From an uncultured Odoribacter sp. (GTDB lineage Bacteria > Bacteroidota > Bacteroidia > Bacteroidales > Marinifilaceae), in NCBI GenBank assembly GCA_900544025.1, contig UQTM01000005.1, forward strand, positions 1-64,000: a DNA stretch of 64,000 nt, read 5' to 3'. A program made the translations under genes and the position numbers. Position 1 is the first letter of the stretch. Every line of letters starts with the position of its first letter. The notes under the pieces are model-generated. The model saw nothing but the letters and a program-made list of their open reading frames with translations, was not told where the DNA came from and searched no databases. This document shows positions 24,747 through 34,890 of this stretch, piece after piece.

Positions 24747-26933
24747 ATGGGATTGCAGATTGATTTACATGCAAAGTTAAAAGAGTATTTTGGCTTCGAT
24801 CATTTCAAAGGGAATCAAGAAGCCATTATTAGGAACGTGTTGGAAGGAAATAACACATTTGTATTAATGCCGACAGGCGGCGGCAAGTCGCTGTGTTATC
24901 AATTACCAGCATTGCTATTGGAGGGAACGGCCATCGTGATTTCTCCGTTGATCGCCCTGATGAAAAATCAGGTAGATGCTATGCGCTCTTTCTCTGAAGC
25001 TGAGGGAATCGCTCATTTCTTAAATTCTTCCCTTTCCAAAAACGAGATTCTAAATGTAAAAGAAGATATCCTTTCGGGAAAAACAAAACTATTATATGTA
25101 GCACCCGAATCTCTGACGAAGGAAAGCAATGTCGAATTTCTGAAAAAAATAAAGATATCTTTCTTTGCTGTGGACGAAGCGCATTGTATTTCGGAATGGG
25201 GACACGATTTCCGTACGGAATACCGGAAAATACGCCCGATTGTAGAGGAAATCGGGAAAGCTCCGATTATCGCCCTGACTGCCACTGCAACTCCGAAGGT
25301 ACAAAACGATATTCAAAAAAACCTGGATATGCTCGATGCCCAGGTATTTAAATCCTCGTTCAACCGCCCGAACCTTTATTATGAAGTGCGTGCCAAGGTC
25401 GGTGACACGAATAAAGACATTATCAAATTCATTAAGAACCATGAAGGTAAATCCGGCATTATCTATTGCCTGAGCCGGAAAAAGGTGGAAGAACTGGCCG
25501 AGATGCTGAGCATTAACGGCATAAAGGCCGCTCCTTACCATGCCGGCATGGACGCAAATACCCGGAGTGCCAATCAGGATAAATTCCTGATGGAAGAAGT
25601 GGATGTAATCGTCGCAACGATCGCTTTCGGCATGGGAATAGACAAACCGGACGTGCGTTTTGTGATACACTACGACATTCCCAAGAGCCTGGAAGGCTAC
25701 TACCAGGAAACAGGCCGGGCGGGACGCGACGGCGGAGAAGGGATCTGCCTGACTTATTATAGCTATAAGGATATACAAAAACTGGAAAAATTTATGCAGG
25801 GCAAGCCGATTGCAGAACAGGAAATCGGCAAGCAGTTGTTGATGGAAACCGTGGCCTATGCAGAAACTTCCCTTTGTCGCCGAAAAGTGTTATTACATTA
25901 TTTCGGAGAAAACTACGAAGAAGATAACTGCGGTTGCTGCGACAACTGCCTGTATCCGAAAAAAGAATTTGAAGGCAAGGAATTCATGCTCGATGCCCTT
26001 AGCCTGGTGAGCGAAGTAAAAGAGAAATTTAAAATAGAACACTTAGTCAATATCTTGATCGGCGAAGCCGATTCTGCGGTAAAATCATACAAACACGACA
26101 AACTGGAAATGTTCGGTTCAGGCTCTGAAAAAAGCCGTCATTTCTGGACAATGGTTTACCGGAGGGCATTGGTAAGCTCATTCATCGAAAAAGATATTGA
26201 ACAATATGGAGTAATCAAATTAACAGAAGAAGGTCAGAAATTCTTGGATGACCCTAAAGAGTTTATGCTAATGGAAGACCACAATTTTGACGAAAACGAG
26301 GAAGAAGAAGAAAAGATTCAGGAAAAAGGAGGTGTATCTGCCCTCGACAGTACGTTATTTGCAATCTTAAAAGACCTGCGTAAGAAAATTGCTAAGACGA
26401 ATAATTTGCCTCCTTACGTTATTTTCCAAGATCCATCACTGGAAGATATGTGTACCAACTACCCGATCACCCTGGAAGAATTAGCTAACATTCAGGGAGT
26501 GGGAGCCGGGAAAGCACAAAAATACGGAAAAGAGTTCGTAGAAATCATCAAGCAATATGTAGAAGATAACGAAATCGAACGGGCACAGGATATGGTGGTT
26601 AAAACCGTAGCCAACAAATCGAAATTCAAGGTATATATCATCCAAAATATCGACCGGAAAATCGATCTCGAAGATATTGCTTCAGCCTTAGGATTATCGT
26701 TCGACGAACTGATTAAGGAAATGGAAGCCATTGTATTTTCAGGTACGAAATTGAATACAGACTACTATATCAATAAAATTTTAGACGACGAACAGCAACA
26801 GGAAATTATGGATTATTTTATGGAAGCTCCTTCCGACAATATTTCCGAGGCTTTCGACGAATTTGAAGGAGAGTATGCAGAAGAAGACCTGCGCTTGATG
26901 CGTTTAAAACTTCACTCCAAACATGGAAATTAA
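24747..26933 (+). CDS. recQ: ATP-dependent DNA helicase RecQ
   Basis: 3'-5' DNA helicase of 728 residues for recombination and repair. The superfamily 2 motor has FKGNQEAIIRNVL (motif 0), MPTGGGKSLCYQLPAL (Walker A), FAVDEAHCISEWGHDFR (DEAH) and QETGRAGRDG (motif VI). The RecQ zinc-binding domain has CGCCDNC with an upstream Cys in SLCRR. A winged helix follows, then an HRDC domain (about 520-600, PPYVIFQDPSLEDMCTNYP), and a further C-terminal helical extension typical of Bacteroidetes RecQ. It starts at MGLQIDLHAKL because the promoter overlaps the upstream TTG. Confidence 0.96.
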   Translation: MGLQIDLHAKLKEYFGFDHFKGNQEAIIRNVLEGNNTFVLMPTGGGKSLCYQLPALLLEGTAIVISPLIALMKNQVDAMRSFSEAEGIAHFLNSSLSKNEILNVKEDILSGKTKLLYVAPESLTKESNVEFLKKIKISFFAVDEAHCISEWGHDFRTEYRKIRPIVEEIGKAPIIALTATATPKVQNDIQKNLDMLDAQVFKSSFNRPNLYYEVRAKVGDTNKDIIKFIKNHEGKSGIIYCLSRKKVEELAEMLSINGIKAAPYHAGMDANTRSANQDKFLMEEVDVIVATIAFGMGIDKPDVRFVIHYDIPKSLEGYYQETGRAGRDGGEGICLTYYSYKDIQKLEKFMQGKPIAEQEIGKQLLMETVAYAETSLCRRKVLLHYFGENYEEDNCGCCDNCLYPKKEFEGKEFMLDALSLVSEVKEKFKIEHLVNILIGEADSAVKSYKHDKLEMFGSGSEKSRHFWTMVYRRALVSSFIEKDIEQYGVIKLTEEGQKFLDDPKEFMLMEDHNFDENEEEEEKIQEKGGVSALDSTLFAILKDLRKKIAKTNNLPPYVIFQDPSLEDMCTNYPITLEELANIQGVGAGKAQKYGKEFVEIIKQYVEDNEIERAQDMVVKTVANKSKFKVYIIQNIDRKIDLEDIASALGLSFDELIKEMEAIVFSGTKLNTDYYINKILDDEQQQEIMDYFMEAPSDNISEAFDEFEGEYAEEDLRLMRLKLHSKHGN

Positions 26934-26993
26934 TAAAAGGGACTTTTCCAGCGACCCGGACATTGAATTCCTATTTATAAAAGCATATAAACA

Positions 26994-27023
26994 AAAAGAC
27001 ATCCTGAATTTGGGATGTCTTTT
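26994..27023 (+). terminator. Terminator after recQ
   Basis: AAAAGACATCC (26994-27004), an 8-nt loop, GGATGTCTTTT (27013-27023) and a further T: an 11-bp perfect stem with T-tract. Confidence 0.85.
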
Positions 27024-27128
27024 TAATATATCCCAAAAGTCTTTATAAAATTTCTTTGTTATATTTTCACTCAAAAACCAGACAGAATCGTTTATAAACA
27101 ATACCTTCGCACCGTTTTAATCCTACTC

Positions 27129-28130
27129 ATGAAACGTAAAAAGCAAATAAGGTATCTTTTATCCTTGCTGTTGATTCTGTTAATGGTGGGTGTAGCCGAA
27201 TGGACAAACGAAAAAGAGATTCTTTTCCCTGAAATGGTCGCCCTGACCATAGGGCTGCTGCTCGTCGATAAACGGGTATGGCATGTGCAACGCTGGCAAA
27301 TCGTTCTCCTGATGTCCCTCGGAGCTATCGCAGGGATTTGTATCGTGCGCTACTCTCCTTTGCCTCACTTATACAACCTATGCCTGGCCTTTGCTTTTGC
27401 CGGCCTTTGTTTACTGATCAGCCGGACAACACTCATCCCCCTGATCTCAGCCTGTGTATTACCTGTATTACTTCATACGGAAAGTGTCATTTATCCGGTA
27501 ACGGTTCTCCTGCTGTCGGCACTGGCCGTACTTGGACAAAAAATATTGGAAAGATTAGGCGTCCGGAATCAGATTTCCGAAGCTCGATACCGGGAACAAG
27601 GATTGAAAGACATTGGCCGGTGGCTGCTTGTATTAAGCTTCGTAGCCCTCGTATCGGGCTTTGCTCTCTCTATAGATTATCCCTACCTTATTTTACCGCC
27701 TTTAATGGTGACTTTTGCTGAAATCGTCCATTCGAAAGCCGGATTCAGAAACCGTCCTACGCAGGTGTTTTTATTTTTAGTTACAGCCGCCACGCTGGGA
27801 ACTGCCTGCCAAATAATAGGCTATCACTATTTCCACCTGCCTGAAACGATCGTTGCTTTTTGCATCACAATCTGCCTGTTCTTTATCTTTGAATGGACAG
27901 GAAAACACTTTGCTCCTGCCGGAGCTTTAGCATTTATTCCACTTTTATTGCCACCTGAAGACCTGATTTGGTTACCCTTGCAGGCAGCAATCGGAGCAGC
28001 GCTATTCATCACGATCGCCATGGTCGTATTTCAGCGATGTTACCGATGGAAGCGGGCACAACTGGCCTATTGCTTCACTCCCACCCTGTTGAGAAAACAA
28101 TTGAATCACCGGAAGATAAAAAACTCTTGA
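27129..28130 (+). CDS. Polytopic membrane protein, HPP-like, with internal duplication
   Basis: Membrane protein of 333 residues with about 10 hydrophobic segments in two halves. Each half starts with a conserved proline-acidic entry (LFPEMVALTIG near residue 34 and LILPPLMVTFAEIVHSKAGF near 188) and contains a similar run of four or so helices. The second half (GTACQIIGYHYFHLPETIVAF and FAPAGALAFIPLLLP) resembles the HPP family of putative transporters. It has a basic C-terminal tail. It is a single gene after the recQ terminator, convergent with the GNAT-like gene. The function is unknown and the family call is tentative. Confidence 0.6.
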   Translation: MKRKKQIRYLLSLLLILLMVGVAEWTNEKEILFPEMVALTIGLLLVDKRVWHVQRWQIVLLMSLGAIAGICIVRYSPLPHLYNLCLAFAFAGLCLLISRTTLIPLISACVLPVLLHTESVIYPVTVLLLSALAVLGQKILERLGVRNQISEARYREQGLKDIGRWLLVLSFVALVSGFALSIDYPYLILPPLMVTFAEIVHSKAGFRNRPTQVFLFLVTAATLGTACQIIGYHYFHLPETIVAFCITICLFFIFEWTGKHFAPAGALAFIPLLLPPEDLIWLPLQAAIGAALFITIAMVVFQRCYRWKRAQLAYCFTPTLLRKQLNHRKIKNS

Positions 28131-28190
28131 TACAGCAGAATTTTATCTCACTCCAATATTTCCGAACGGTTATCGGACAGACAAGCCATT

Positions 28191-29363
28191 TTATTTGTCG
28201 GCCGAACGAACAAATTCAATATCCTCACGGAACAACTTCCGGTAAGTAACATGAGTTTTAGCGATCGACGCCCCGATATAATCCATCAAATGCATCATTT
28301 GCGGATTGAAATCACCGATCCAGTTCATTTCAAGCCATTTATAATGACTGTCCTTCGCCACGATCTGTTCACAGAATCGTTTAATCATAGCAGCTTCCAC
28401 GCCTTTCGACTGAAACTCAGGGACTACCCCGAACAACTGTCCTAAAGCCACGCTGATCTTTTTAATTTTCTTATAATAAAAGAATTTTACAATTCCCGGT
28501 AAATTCAGCTTACCGTTTACATGCCGTATCACCTGATTCAGTTCCGGAAACATCAGAAAAAAACCGATAGGAACATTCTTATAATAGGCAAAATAAATCA
28601 GGTCTTCATCGATAATAGGCTGCAACGCCTTGTATATGGTTTCCACCTGCTCTCTGGTAATTCCTTCCACTCCGTGTACCTCCAAGTTCCAGGCTTTATT
28701 ATACACTTCCAGCAACGAGTCGATAGCCCGTTGTTTTCCGATTTCCCGATACGTATGCACCGAATAATCCGGGTCTTTCAGCAAACGGTCTGCCTTCCAC
28801 ACCACCAGCTTCGACAAGCTCTCCATCGCCAGCTTCGTCCGGTAAGTAAACTGTTTAAAATAATCGTGGAAACCGTATTCCTCGAAAAAAGGAACGTAAT
28901 AAGGCTGAGTGTAAGGCATAGCATAATTCGGCGTCTGGTCGAAACCGTCCACCAGCAATCCCCACCACTCTAAACGCTCGCCGAAATTCACAGGGCCTTC
29001 CATAGCTTCCATCCCCCGGCTTTCCAACCATTCCCGACACTTATCGAATAACATAAAAGCAGCTTCGCGGTCGTCGATACATTCAAAGAATCCCATTTGC
29101 CCTACCGAATATTTATCCAAACGGCAGGTCTTACCGTTTACAAAAGCGGCGACACGTCCTACACATTTCCCCTGTTCGTTCAACAACAGCCAACGGATAC
29201 ATTCCCCACGCTTAAAACAAGGATTTTTATCCTTATCGAATACACTGCGGATATCGTTATCCAATGGCCTGATCCAATATTCATTTCCCTTATACAACTC
29301 CACCGGGAGCTGAATAAAAGCTTCTTCCTGTTGTTTGTCGGTTACTTCTACGAGAGAATACAT
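28191..29363 (-). CDS. GNAT-like acyltransferase-fold protein, function unknown
   Basis: Cytoplasmic protein of 390 residues of a type common in Bacteroidetes. The N-terminal third (MYSLVEVTDKQQEEAFIQLPVELYKGNEYW) has CIRWLLLNEQGKCVGRVAAFVN, a GNAT-like beta-hairpin. The C-terminal part (about 205-385) has IYFAYYKNVPIGFFLMFPELNQ and LFGVVPEFQSKGVEAAMIKRF, which resembles the acyl-CoA pyrophosphate loop Q/R-x-x-G-x-G/A. Two GNAT-like halves are therefore likely. No substrate can be named. It is downstream of gpsA on the minus strand (78-base gap). Confidence 0.65.
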   Translation of the reverse strand: MYSLVEVTDKQQEEAFIQLPVELYKGNEYWIRPLDNDIRSVFDKDKNPCFKRGECIRWLLLNEQGKCVGRVAAFVNGKTCRLDKYSVGQMGFFECIDDREAAFMLFDKCREWLESRGMEAMEGPVNFGERLEWWGLLVDGFDQTPNYAMPYTQPYYVPFFEEYGFHDYFKQFTYRTKLAMESLSKLVVWKADRLLKDPDYSVHTYREIGKQRAIDSLLEVYNKAWNLEVHGVEGITREQVETIYKALQPIIDEDLIYFAYYKNVPIGFFLMFPELNQVIRHVNGKLNLPGIVKFFYYKKIKKISVALGQLFGVVPEFQSKGVEAAMIKRFCEQIVAKDSHYKWLEMNWIGDFNPQMMHLMDYIGASIAKTHVTYRKLFREDIEFVRSADK

Positions 29364-29441
29364 AGTTTATATTTAGGGTTAAGATCGAATCGTTAAAAAT
29401 AGCATTTTTTCCAGCCTGACAGGAACAGCGTTTCCGGGTAA

Positions 29442-30443
29442 TCACCTCAATTGCTCGGTCAGCAAGCGAATCTCCATGGCCGGACTGATCCGTTCGTAAA
29501 GAATATTATATACCGCATTGGTTATCGGCATGTTTACATGATACTGCCGATTGATCTCATAAATGCCCTTCACGCCGAAATAACCTTCTGCGATCATCAG
29601 CATTTCCATCTGTGCCGATTTTACGGAATACCCTTTACCGATCATCGTACCAAAAGTTCGGTTACGGCTGAATTGCGAATAGGCGGTCACCAACAAATCG
29701 CCTAAATAGGCCGAACTTTTAATATCCCGCTCTATCGGATGTACGACAGCCACAAAACGCTCTATTTCCTGTATGGCATTGGAAACCAACACCGCCTGGA
29801 AATTATCTCCATAGCGCAGCCCGTGACAAATACCTGCCGCTATTGCAATAATATTTTTCATAACGGCAGCATATTCCGTGCCATAAATATCGTCGGAGAT
29901 CGTTGTCTTTACATAATGACAATTAAATAATTGCGATACCTGCCGGGCAACCCGTGTATCATGACAGGCGAAGGTGAGATAGGAAAGGCGTTCCAAGGCT
30001 ATTTCTTCTGCATGGCAGGGACCGGAAATCACGACGATCTGTTCCAAAGGAACATCGTAATACTGATTGAAAAACTCGGCAATGATCAGGTTATCGTCCG
30101 GGATCAGCCCCTTGATCGCCGAAACCACGATCTTCCCTTCCAAAGAGCACTTCGCCCGCCCCAACACTGTTTTCAAAAAAGCGCTGGGGATTGCAAAGAT
30201 GATAATATCCGACATGGCGATCAACTTGTCCAGATCGTCGGTAAAGGTGATCCGGGATAGATCGAAATCGACTGCACAAAGATACCGGGGATTATGTTTT
30301 AGCTCCTTAAAGGCTTCTATCGTCTCAATATTCCGCATAAACCAATTGATATGCTCATTGGTTTCTGTCAATATTTTAGCGATCGCAGTAGCCCAACTAC
30401 CACCGCCGACAACCGCTATCCTTGGATTTTCAGGTATTTCCAT
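29442..30443 (-). CDS. gpsA: NAD(P)-dependent glycerol-3-phosphate dehydrogenase
   Basis: Reduces dihydroxyacetone phosphate to sn-glycerol 3-phosphate, the backbone of membrane phospholipids. The protein has 333 residues. The Rossmann loop is AVVGGGSWATAIAKIL. Further motifs are IFAIPSAFLKTVL, VVSAIKGL (conserved Lys), VISGPCHAEEIA and GTEYAAVMKNIIAIAAGICHGL with the catalytic Lys, followed by KGYSVKSAQMEMLMIAEGY. It follows lysS by 88 bases on the same strand and is probably read from the lysS promoter. Confidence 0.95.
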   Translation of the reverse strand: MEIPENPRIAVVGGGSWATAIAKILTETNEHINWFMRNIETIEAFKELKHNPRYLCAVDFDLSRITFTDDLDKLIAMSDIIIFAIPSAFLKTVLGRAKCSLEGKIVVSAIKGLIPDDNLIIAEFFNQYYDVPLEQIVVISGPCHAEEIALERLSYLTFACHDTRVARQVSQLFNCHYVKTTISDDIYGTEYAAVMKNIIAIAAGICHGLRYGDNFQAVLVSNAIQEIERFVAVVHPIERDIKSSAYLGDLLVTAYSQFSRNRTFGTMIGKGYSVKSAQMEMLMIAEGYFGVKGIYEINRQYHVNMPITNAVYNILYERISPAMEIRLLTEQLR

Positions 30444-30531
30444 GAAATGATACTTTAAAAACGAAATTGCGGCTTACAACTCCCTGTCACGTATCAGATA
30501 TTGTAAACCGCAATATACTAAATTTTTGAAA

Positions 30532-32253
30532 TTACTTCAACCAATTCTTCACATCTTCCGGGGTTGGAGCTGCCAATCCCAGTTTTTCTTTCTTGTTGAT
30601 TCCGCACAATTGCTGATGTAATTTATTGGGATTATCAACAGCTTTCAACGCTTCCACCGTCAGGAAACCCGCTTTCTTCACCACCTCTATCCATTCTTTC
30701 GGCATTCCCAATTCTTCAAACTTCTCATCCGGATCGATCACAGCTTTCTTCTCCGGCTTCATTTGCGGGAAGAACAACACATCCTGAATAGAAGCGCTGT
30801 TTGTCAGGAACATGCAAAGCCGGTCGATGCCGATGCCCATCCCAGAAGTGGGAGGCATTCCGTATTCCAAAGCCCTTACAAAATCGTAATCGATATACAT
30901 AGCCTCGTCATCACCACGCTCCTGGAGTTTCAACTGATCCTGGAAACGTTCCAGCTGGTCGATCGGGTCGTTCAATTCCGAATAAGCGTTCGCCACCTCT
31001 TTCCCGTTCACAAACAGCTCGAAACGTTCCGTTAAATCGGGATTTTCACGATGTTTTTTAGTCAAAGGCGACATCTCTTTCGGATAATCGTAAATGAAGG
31101 TGGGCTGAATGTAATGGCTTTCACACTTCTCTCCGAAGATCTCGTCGATCAGCTTTCCTTTCCCCATCGTTTTATCTACGGGAATATTCATTTCCACACA
31201 AGCGTTATACAACTCTTCTTCCGACATTTTTTCAATATCGTAACCGGTGTATTCTTTAATCGCATCTGCCATTCGGACACGGCGGAAAGGACGCTTAAAA
31301 TCGATTTCATTTTCACCGATAACCGCTTTCGTCGATCCGTTGATCGCCAAAGCCGCCGTTTCGATCATTTCTTCGGTGAAATTCATCATCCACAGGTAGT
31401 CCTTATAGGCCACATAAATTTCCATACAGGTAAATTCAGGATTATGTGTCCTGTCCATACCTTCGTTACGGAAATTGCGGGAAAACTCGTAAACCCCTTC
31501 AAATCCGCCAACAATCAGTCGTTTCAGATACAATTCGTTCGCAATACGCAAATACAACGGAATATCCAGCGCATTATGATGCGTGATGAACGGACGCGCA
31601 GAAGCACCTCCGGGAATAGATTGCAAAACCGGGGTTTCTACTTCCAGATACCCTTTGGAGTTGAAAAAATTACGAATCGCATTGATCATTTTCGTCCGCT
31701 TCACGAACACATCTTTCACCTGCGGATTTACGATCAAATCAAGATAACGCTGGCGGTAACGCTGTTCCGGATCAGTAAAGGCATCGAATAATTTTCCGTC
31801 TTTTTCTTTCACCACCGGAAGCGGGCGCAAAGATTTCGACAACATGGTCAATTCTTTGGCGTGCACAGAGATTTCCCCAGTCTGGGTACGGAAAACAAAA
31901 CCTTTCACTCCGACAATATCCCCGATGTCCATCAATTTCTTGAACACGGTGTTGTAAGCAGTAGAATTTTCATCGTTCGAAATATCGTCCCGGCTCACAT
32001 ACACCTGAATACGTCCGGTAGCATCCTGCAATTCAAAAAATGAAGCTTTACCCATAATCCTCCGGCTCATCATTCTCCCTGCAATCACCACATTACGGGC
32101 TTCGGCTGTATCGTCGAATCCGTCCTTGATGTCTGCCGCATGAGCTGTCACTTGAAATTCGGCAGCCGGATAGGCCGCTATACCCAATTTTTCCAATTCA
32201 CTTAATGAATTCCTTCGGATTACCTCCTGTTCGCTTAATTCGGTAAAACTCAT
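30532..32253 (-). CDS. lysS: Lysyl-tRNA synthetase (class II)
   Basis: Charges tRNA-Lys with lysine. The protein has 573 residues. The OB-fold anticodon-binding domain (about 60-170) contains VVIAGRMMSRRIMGKASFFELQDATG. Class II motif 1 is around FVKRTKMINAIRNFFNSKGYLEVETPVLQ, motif 2 is FRNEGMDRTHNPEFTCMEIYVA, and motif 3 is GMGIGIDRLCMFLTN. The C-terminal extension of about 70 residues (from KKAVIDPDEKFEELG), with a helix-hairpin-helix-like tail, is usual for Bacteroidetes LysRS. An exact -7 box lies upstream. Confidence 0.97.
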   Translation of the reverse strand: MSFTELSEQEVIRRNSLSELEKLGIAAYPAAEFQVTAHAADIKDGFDDTAEARNVVIAGRMMSRRIMGKASFFELQDATGRIQVYVSRDDISNDENSTAYNTVFKKLMDIGDIVGVKGFVFRTQTGEISVHAKELTMLSKSLRPLPVVKEKDGKLFDAFTDPEQRYRQRYLDLIVNPQVKDVFVKRTKMINAIRNFFNSKGYLEVETPVLQSIPGGASARPFITHHNALDIPLYLRIANELYLKRLIVGGFEGVYEFSRNFRNEGMDRTHNPEFTCMEIYVAYKDYLWMMNFTEEMIETAALAINGSTKAVIGENEIDFKRPFRRVRMADAIKEYTGYDIEKMSEEELYNACVEMNIPVDKTMGKGKLIDEIFGEKCESHYIQPTFIYDYPKEMSPLTKKHRENPDLTERFELFVNGKEVANAYSELNDPIDQLERFQDQLKLQERGDDEAMYIDYDFVRALEYGMPPTSGMGIGIDRLCMFLTNSASIQDVLFFPQMKPEKKAVIDPDEKFEELGMPKEWIEVVKKAGFLTVEALKAVDNPNKLHQQLCGINKKEKLGLAAPTPEDVKNWLK

Positions 32254-32315
32254 CTTTATATTATTTAATTATTTTAATATCAAATATTTAAACTGACTAA
32301 TACATAATTGACGTG

Positions 32316-32323
32316 CAAAGATA
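32316..32323 (-). promoter_or_regulatory. -7 box (TATCTTTG) for lysS-gpsA
   Basis: Minus-strand exact TAnnTTTG match, 62 bases upstream of the lysS ATG. Confidence 0.55.
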
Positions 32324-32471
32324 GTAAAAAAAGAAAAGAGAAAAGACGGAAAAGGCAAAAACCAATCGCAAAAATAATCCGTAAAGTAGTTATTGCAAAT
32401 TTTTGTTACAGAGCCGATTAATTTTAAATTTCCAAAAGCTCTGCTTTCGTTTCTATAAATTAATCGGTTTT

Positions 32472-32479
32472 TAACTTTG
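32472..32479 (+). promoter_or_regulatory. -7 box (TAACTTTG) for recJ-recR
   Basis: Exact TAnnTTTG match. Transcription should begin near 32486, after the ATG at 32482, which makes the ATG at 32530 the likely recJ start. Confidence 0.6.
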
Positions 32480-32529
32480 AAATGACAAGGAATTTCTGCT
32501 TCTTTGTATCAGAATTGGAAAAAAGTATA

Positions 32530-34260
32530 ATGAAAAAAAGATGGGTAATCAATACACCTCCAGAAGAAAATAAAATAGAGGAATTAGCGAAGAAGTTAAA
32601 TTGTAACCCTGTGATAGCAAACCTTTTGATGCAACGCGGAATAAATAGTTCCGAAGAAGCACAGGCTTTTTTCTACCCCTCCCTGAATATGTTACACGAT
32701 CCTTTTTTGATGAAGGATATGGACAAGGCGGTAGAAAGGTTGGATCGTGCCATTGCACAGGAAGAAAAGATATTGATATACGGGGATTATGATGTGGACG
32801 GGACGACTGCGGTCGCTTTGCTCTATAAGTACCTAAAATATAAATGTAACGAGGATCACCTGGAATACTATATCCCCGATCGTTACACGGAAGGATACGG
32901 CGTGTCGGTTAAAGGTATCGATTACGCTGCAGAAAACGGTTTTTCACTCATGCTGATCACGGACTGCGGTATAAAAGCCGTCGAAAAAGTGCGTTATGCA
33001 CAGGAAAAACAAGTCGATGTGATTATCTGTGACCACCATACACCGGGCGACACTCTGCCGGATGCGGTAGCCGTGCTCGATCCGCAAAGAAAAGATTGTA
33101 ACTACCCTTACAAATGGCTCAGCGGTTGCGGGGTGAGTTTTAAGCTGGTGCAGGCACATAGCTTAAAGCACAACTTGCCTATGTCCGAACTTTACAAATT
33201 ACTGGATCTATTATGCGTAAGCATTGCCAGCGATATAGTTCCGATCACAGGAGAGAACCGGATACTGGCCTATTATGGGTTGCAGCAATTGAACAGCAAT
33301 CCCAGTTTAGGACTGAAAACCATTATCCGTATTTCAGGCATCGATAAAGAAATCACGATCAACGATATCGTTTTCCGAATCGGCCCGAGGATCAATGCCG
33401 CCGGACGGGTGGAATCGGGAAGAAAATCCGTGGCATTGCTGACTGCCGACGAAAAATTCTCAGCTAACGAAATTGCCAGCGACATCAACAATTTTAACGA
33501 TCAGCGTAAAAAACTCGACCACGATATTACCGAAGAAGCCATCGAACATATCACCCATTCGGTGATAGAGCCTTCGAAAAAAACCACCGTTTTGTTCAAT
33601 CCGGGCTGGCACAAAGGCGTGATCGGCATTGTGGCCTCGAGGCTTACGGAATCGTTCTACCGCCCGACGATCATCCTGACCGAATCGAACGGGCTGGCAA
33701 CAGGTTCTGCCCGCTCTGTCGAAGGTTTCGACCTTTACTATGCCATTTCCCAATGCAGCGAATATCTGGAAAATTACGGCGGGCATAAATATGCGGCAGG
33801 CTTGACGCTGAAACTGGAAAATATCGAAGCATTTAAACAAAAATTCGAACAAATCGTCAGCGAGACGATCAACGAAGAAATGCTTACTCCGCAAATCAAC
33901 ATCGACGCCCAAATCAAACTTTCGGATATCACACCCGAATTATATAACATGTTGCAAAAGTTCGCACCTTTCGGACCTAATAACACGATCCCGGTCTTTA
34001 TGACCGAAAACGTAATTAATTTCATAGGTACGAAAAAAGTGGGACGCAATAACGAACATTTGAAATTAGTCGTCGTGGACGATACCCGTGCCTGCAATGA
34101 CCGTAGCGGAATCGGCTTTGGTATGGGCAACCTGTACGAACAGGTAAATTCGGGCAGTTTCTTCGACATCTGCTACACCCTTCAGGAAAACGAATTTATG
34201 GGTAAGACAGACATTCAAATGATGCTGAAAGATATCCATTTCAAAGAAGAGGAAGAATAA
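32530..34260 (+). CDS. recJ: Single-stranded-DNA-specific exonuclease RecJ
   Basis: 5'-3' ssDNA exonuclease of 576 residues from MKKRWVINTPPEENKIEEL. DHH phosphoesterase motifs are visible: YGDYDVDGTTAVALLY (motif I-II), LITDCGIKA, ICDHHTPGDTLPDAVAVLDPQ (DHH), and SGCGVSFKLVQ. The DHHA1 domain follows with NPGWHKGVIGIVASRLTE and YGGHKYAAGLTL, then an OB-fold. The start is chosen from the promoter box at 32472-32479. recR follows 12 bases later, giving a two-gene repair operon. Confidence 0.96.
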   Translation: MKKRWVINTPPEENKIEELAKKLNCNPVIANLLMQRGINSSEEAQAFFYPSLNMLHDPFLMKDMDKAVERLDRAIAQEEKILIYGDYDVDGTTAVALLYKYLKYKCNEDHLEYYIPDRYTEGYGVSVKGIDYAAENGFSLMLITDCGIKAVEKVRYAQEKQVDVIICDHHTPGDTLPDAVAVLDPQRKDCNYPYKWLSGCGVSFKLVQAHSLKHNLPMSELYKLLDLLCVSIASDIVPITGENRILAYYGLQQLNSNPSLGLKTIIRISGIDKEITINDIVFRIGPRINAAGRVESGRKSVALLTADEKFSANEIASDINNFNDQRKKLDHDITEEAIEHITHSVIEPSKKTTVLFNPGWHKGVIGIVASRLTESFYRPTIILTESNGLATGSARSVEGFDLYYAISQCSEYLENYGGHKYAAGLTLKLENIEAFKQKFEQIVSETINEEMLTPQINIDAQIKLSDITPELYNMLQKFAPFGPNNTIPVFMTENVINFIGTKKVGRNNEHLKLVVVDDTRACNDRSGIGFGMGNLYEQVNSGSFFDICYTLQENEFMGKTDIQMMLKDIHFKEEEE

Positions 34261-34272
34261 GAGGACTAAATT

Positions 34273-34890
34273 ATGCAAAGCTCATCATCCAAATTGTTGG
34301 ACAAAGCTGTCGAGCAGTTTGCTTCTTTACCGGGAATCGGTAGAAAAACAGCATTGAAATTCGTGCTTCATTTGTTGAAAAAAAACGAGCAGGAAGTCCA
34401 TATCTTCACCCGTACCATAGACGAATTAAAAAAGAATATCCGCGAATGCCGTCAATGTCACAATATCACCGACGGAGACCTTTGTGAAATATGTACGGAT
34501 ACAAAGCGTGACCGTTCTGTGATCTGTGTTGTAGAAAATATCAAGGATATTATATCTATCGAGGGAACCTCTCAATTCAACGGAATCTATCACGTTTTAG
34601 GAGGAATCATCTCTCCAATGGACGGTATCGGCCCTGCCGACCTTCACATAACCTCCCTGCTCGAACGGGTGGAACAGGGCGATGTGAAAGAAATTATCTT
34701 TGCCCTCAGTGCCACCATTGAAGGGGATACCACCGGATATTATATCTTTAAAAAGCTGAAAAACAAAGAAAACCTGACGATCAGCACGATTGCCAAAGGT
34801 ATTTCTATCGGCAACGATCTGGAATATACCGACGAGCTTACTTTGGGACGTTCTATCGTAAACCGGGTGAAATTCAGTTTCAACGAATAA
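34273..34890 (+). CDS. recR: Recombination mediator protein RecR
   Basis: RecFOR-pathway mediator of 205 residues that helps load RecA on gapped DNA. The N-terminal helix-hairpin-helix is ASLPGIGRKTALKFVLHLL. The four-cysteine zinc finger is CRQCHN...LCEIC (about 57-72). The Toprim domain (about 80-175) has VICVVENIKDIISIE and YHVLGGIISPMDGIGP. The C-terminal Walker-B-like region is present (TISTIAKGISIGNDLEY). It is the second gene of the recJ-recR operon. Confidence 0.96.
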   Translation: MQSSSSKLLDKAVEQFASLPGIGRKTALKFVLHLLKKNEQEVHIFTRTIDELKKNIRECRQCHNITDGDLCEICTDTKRDRSVICVVENIKDIISIEGTSQFNGIYHVLGGIISPMDGIGPADLHITSLLERVEQGDVKEIIFALSATIEGDTTGYYIFKKLKNKENLTISTIAKGISIGNDLEYTDELTLGRSIVNRVKFSFNE

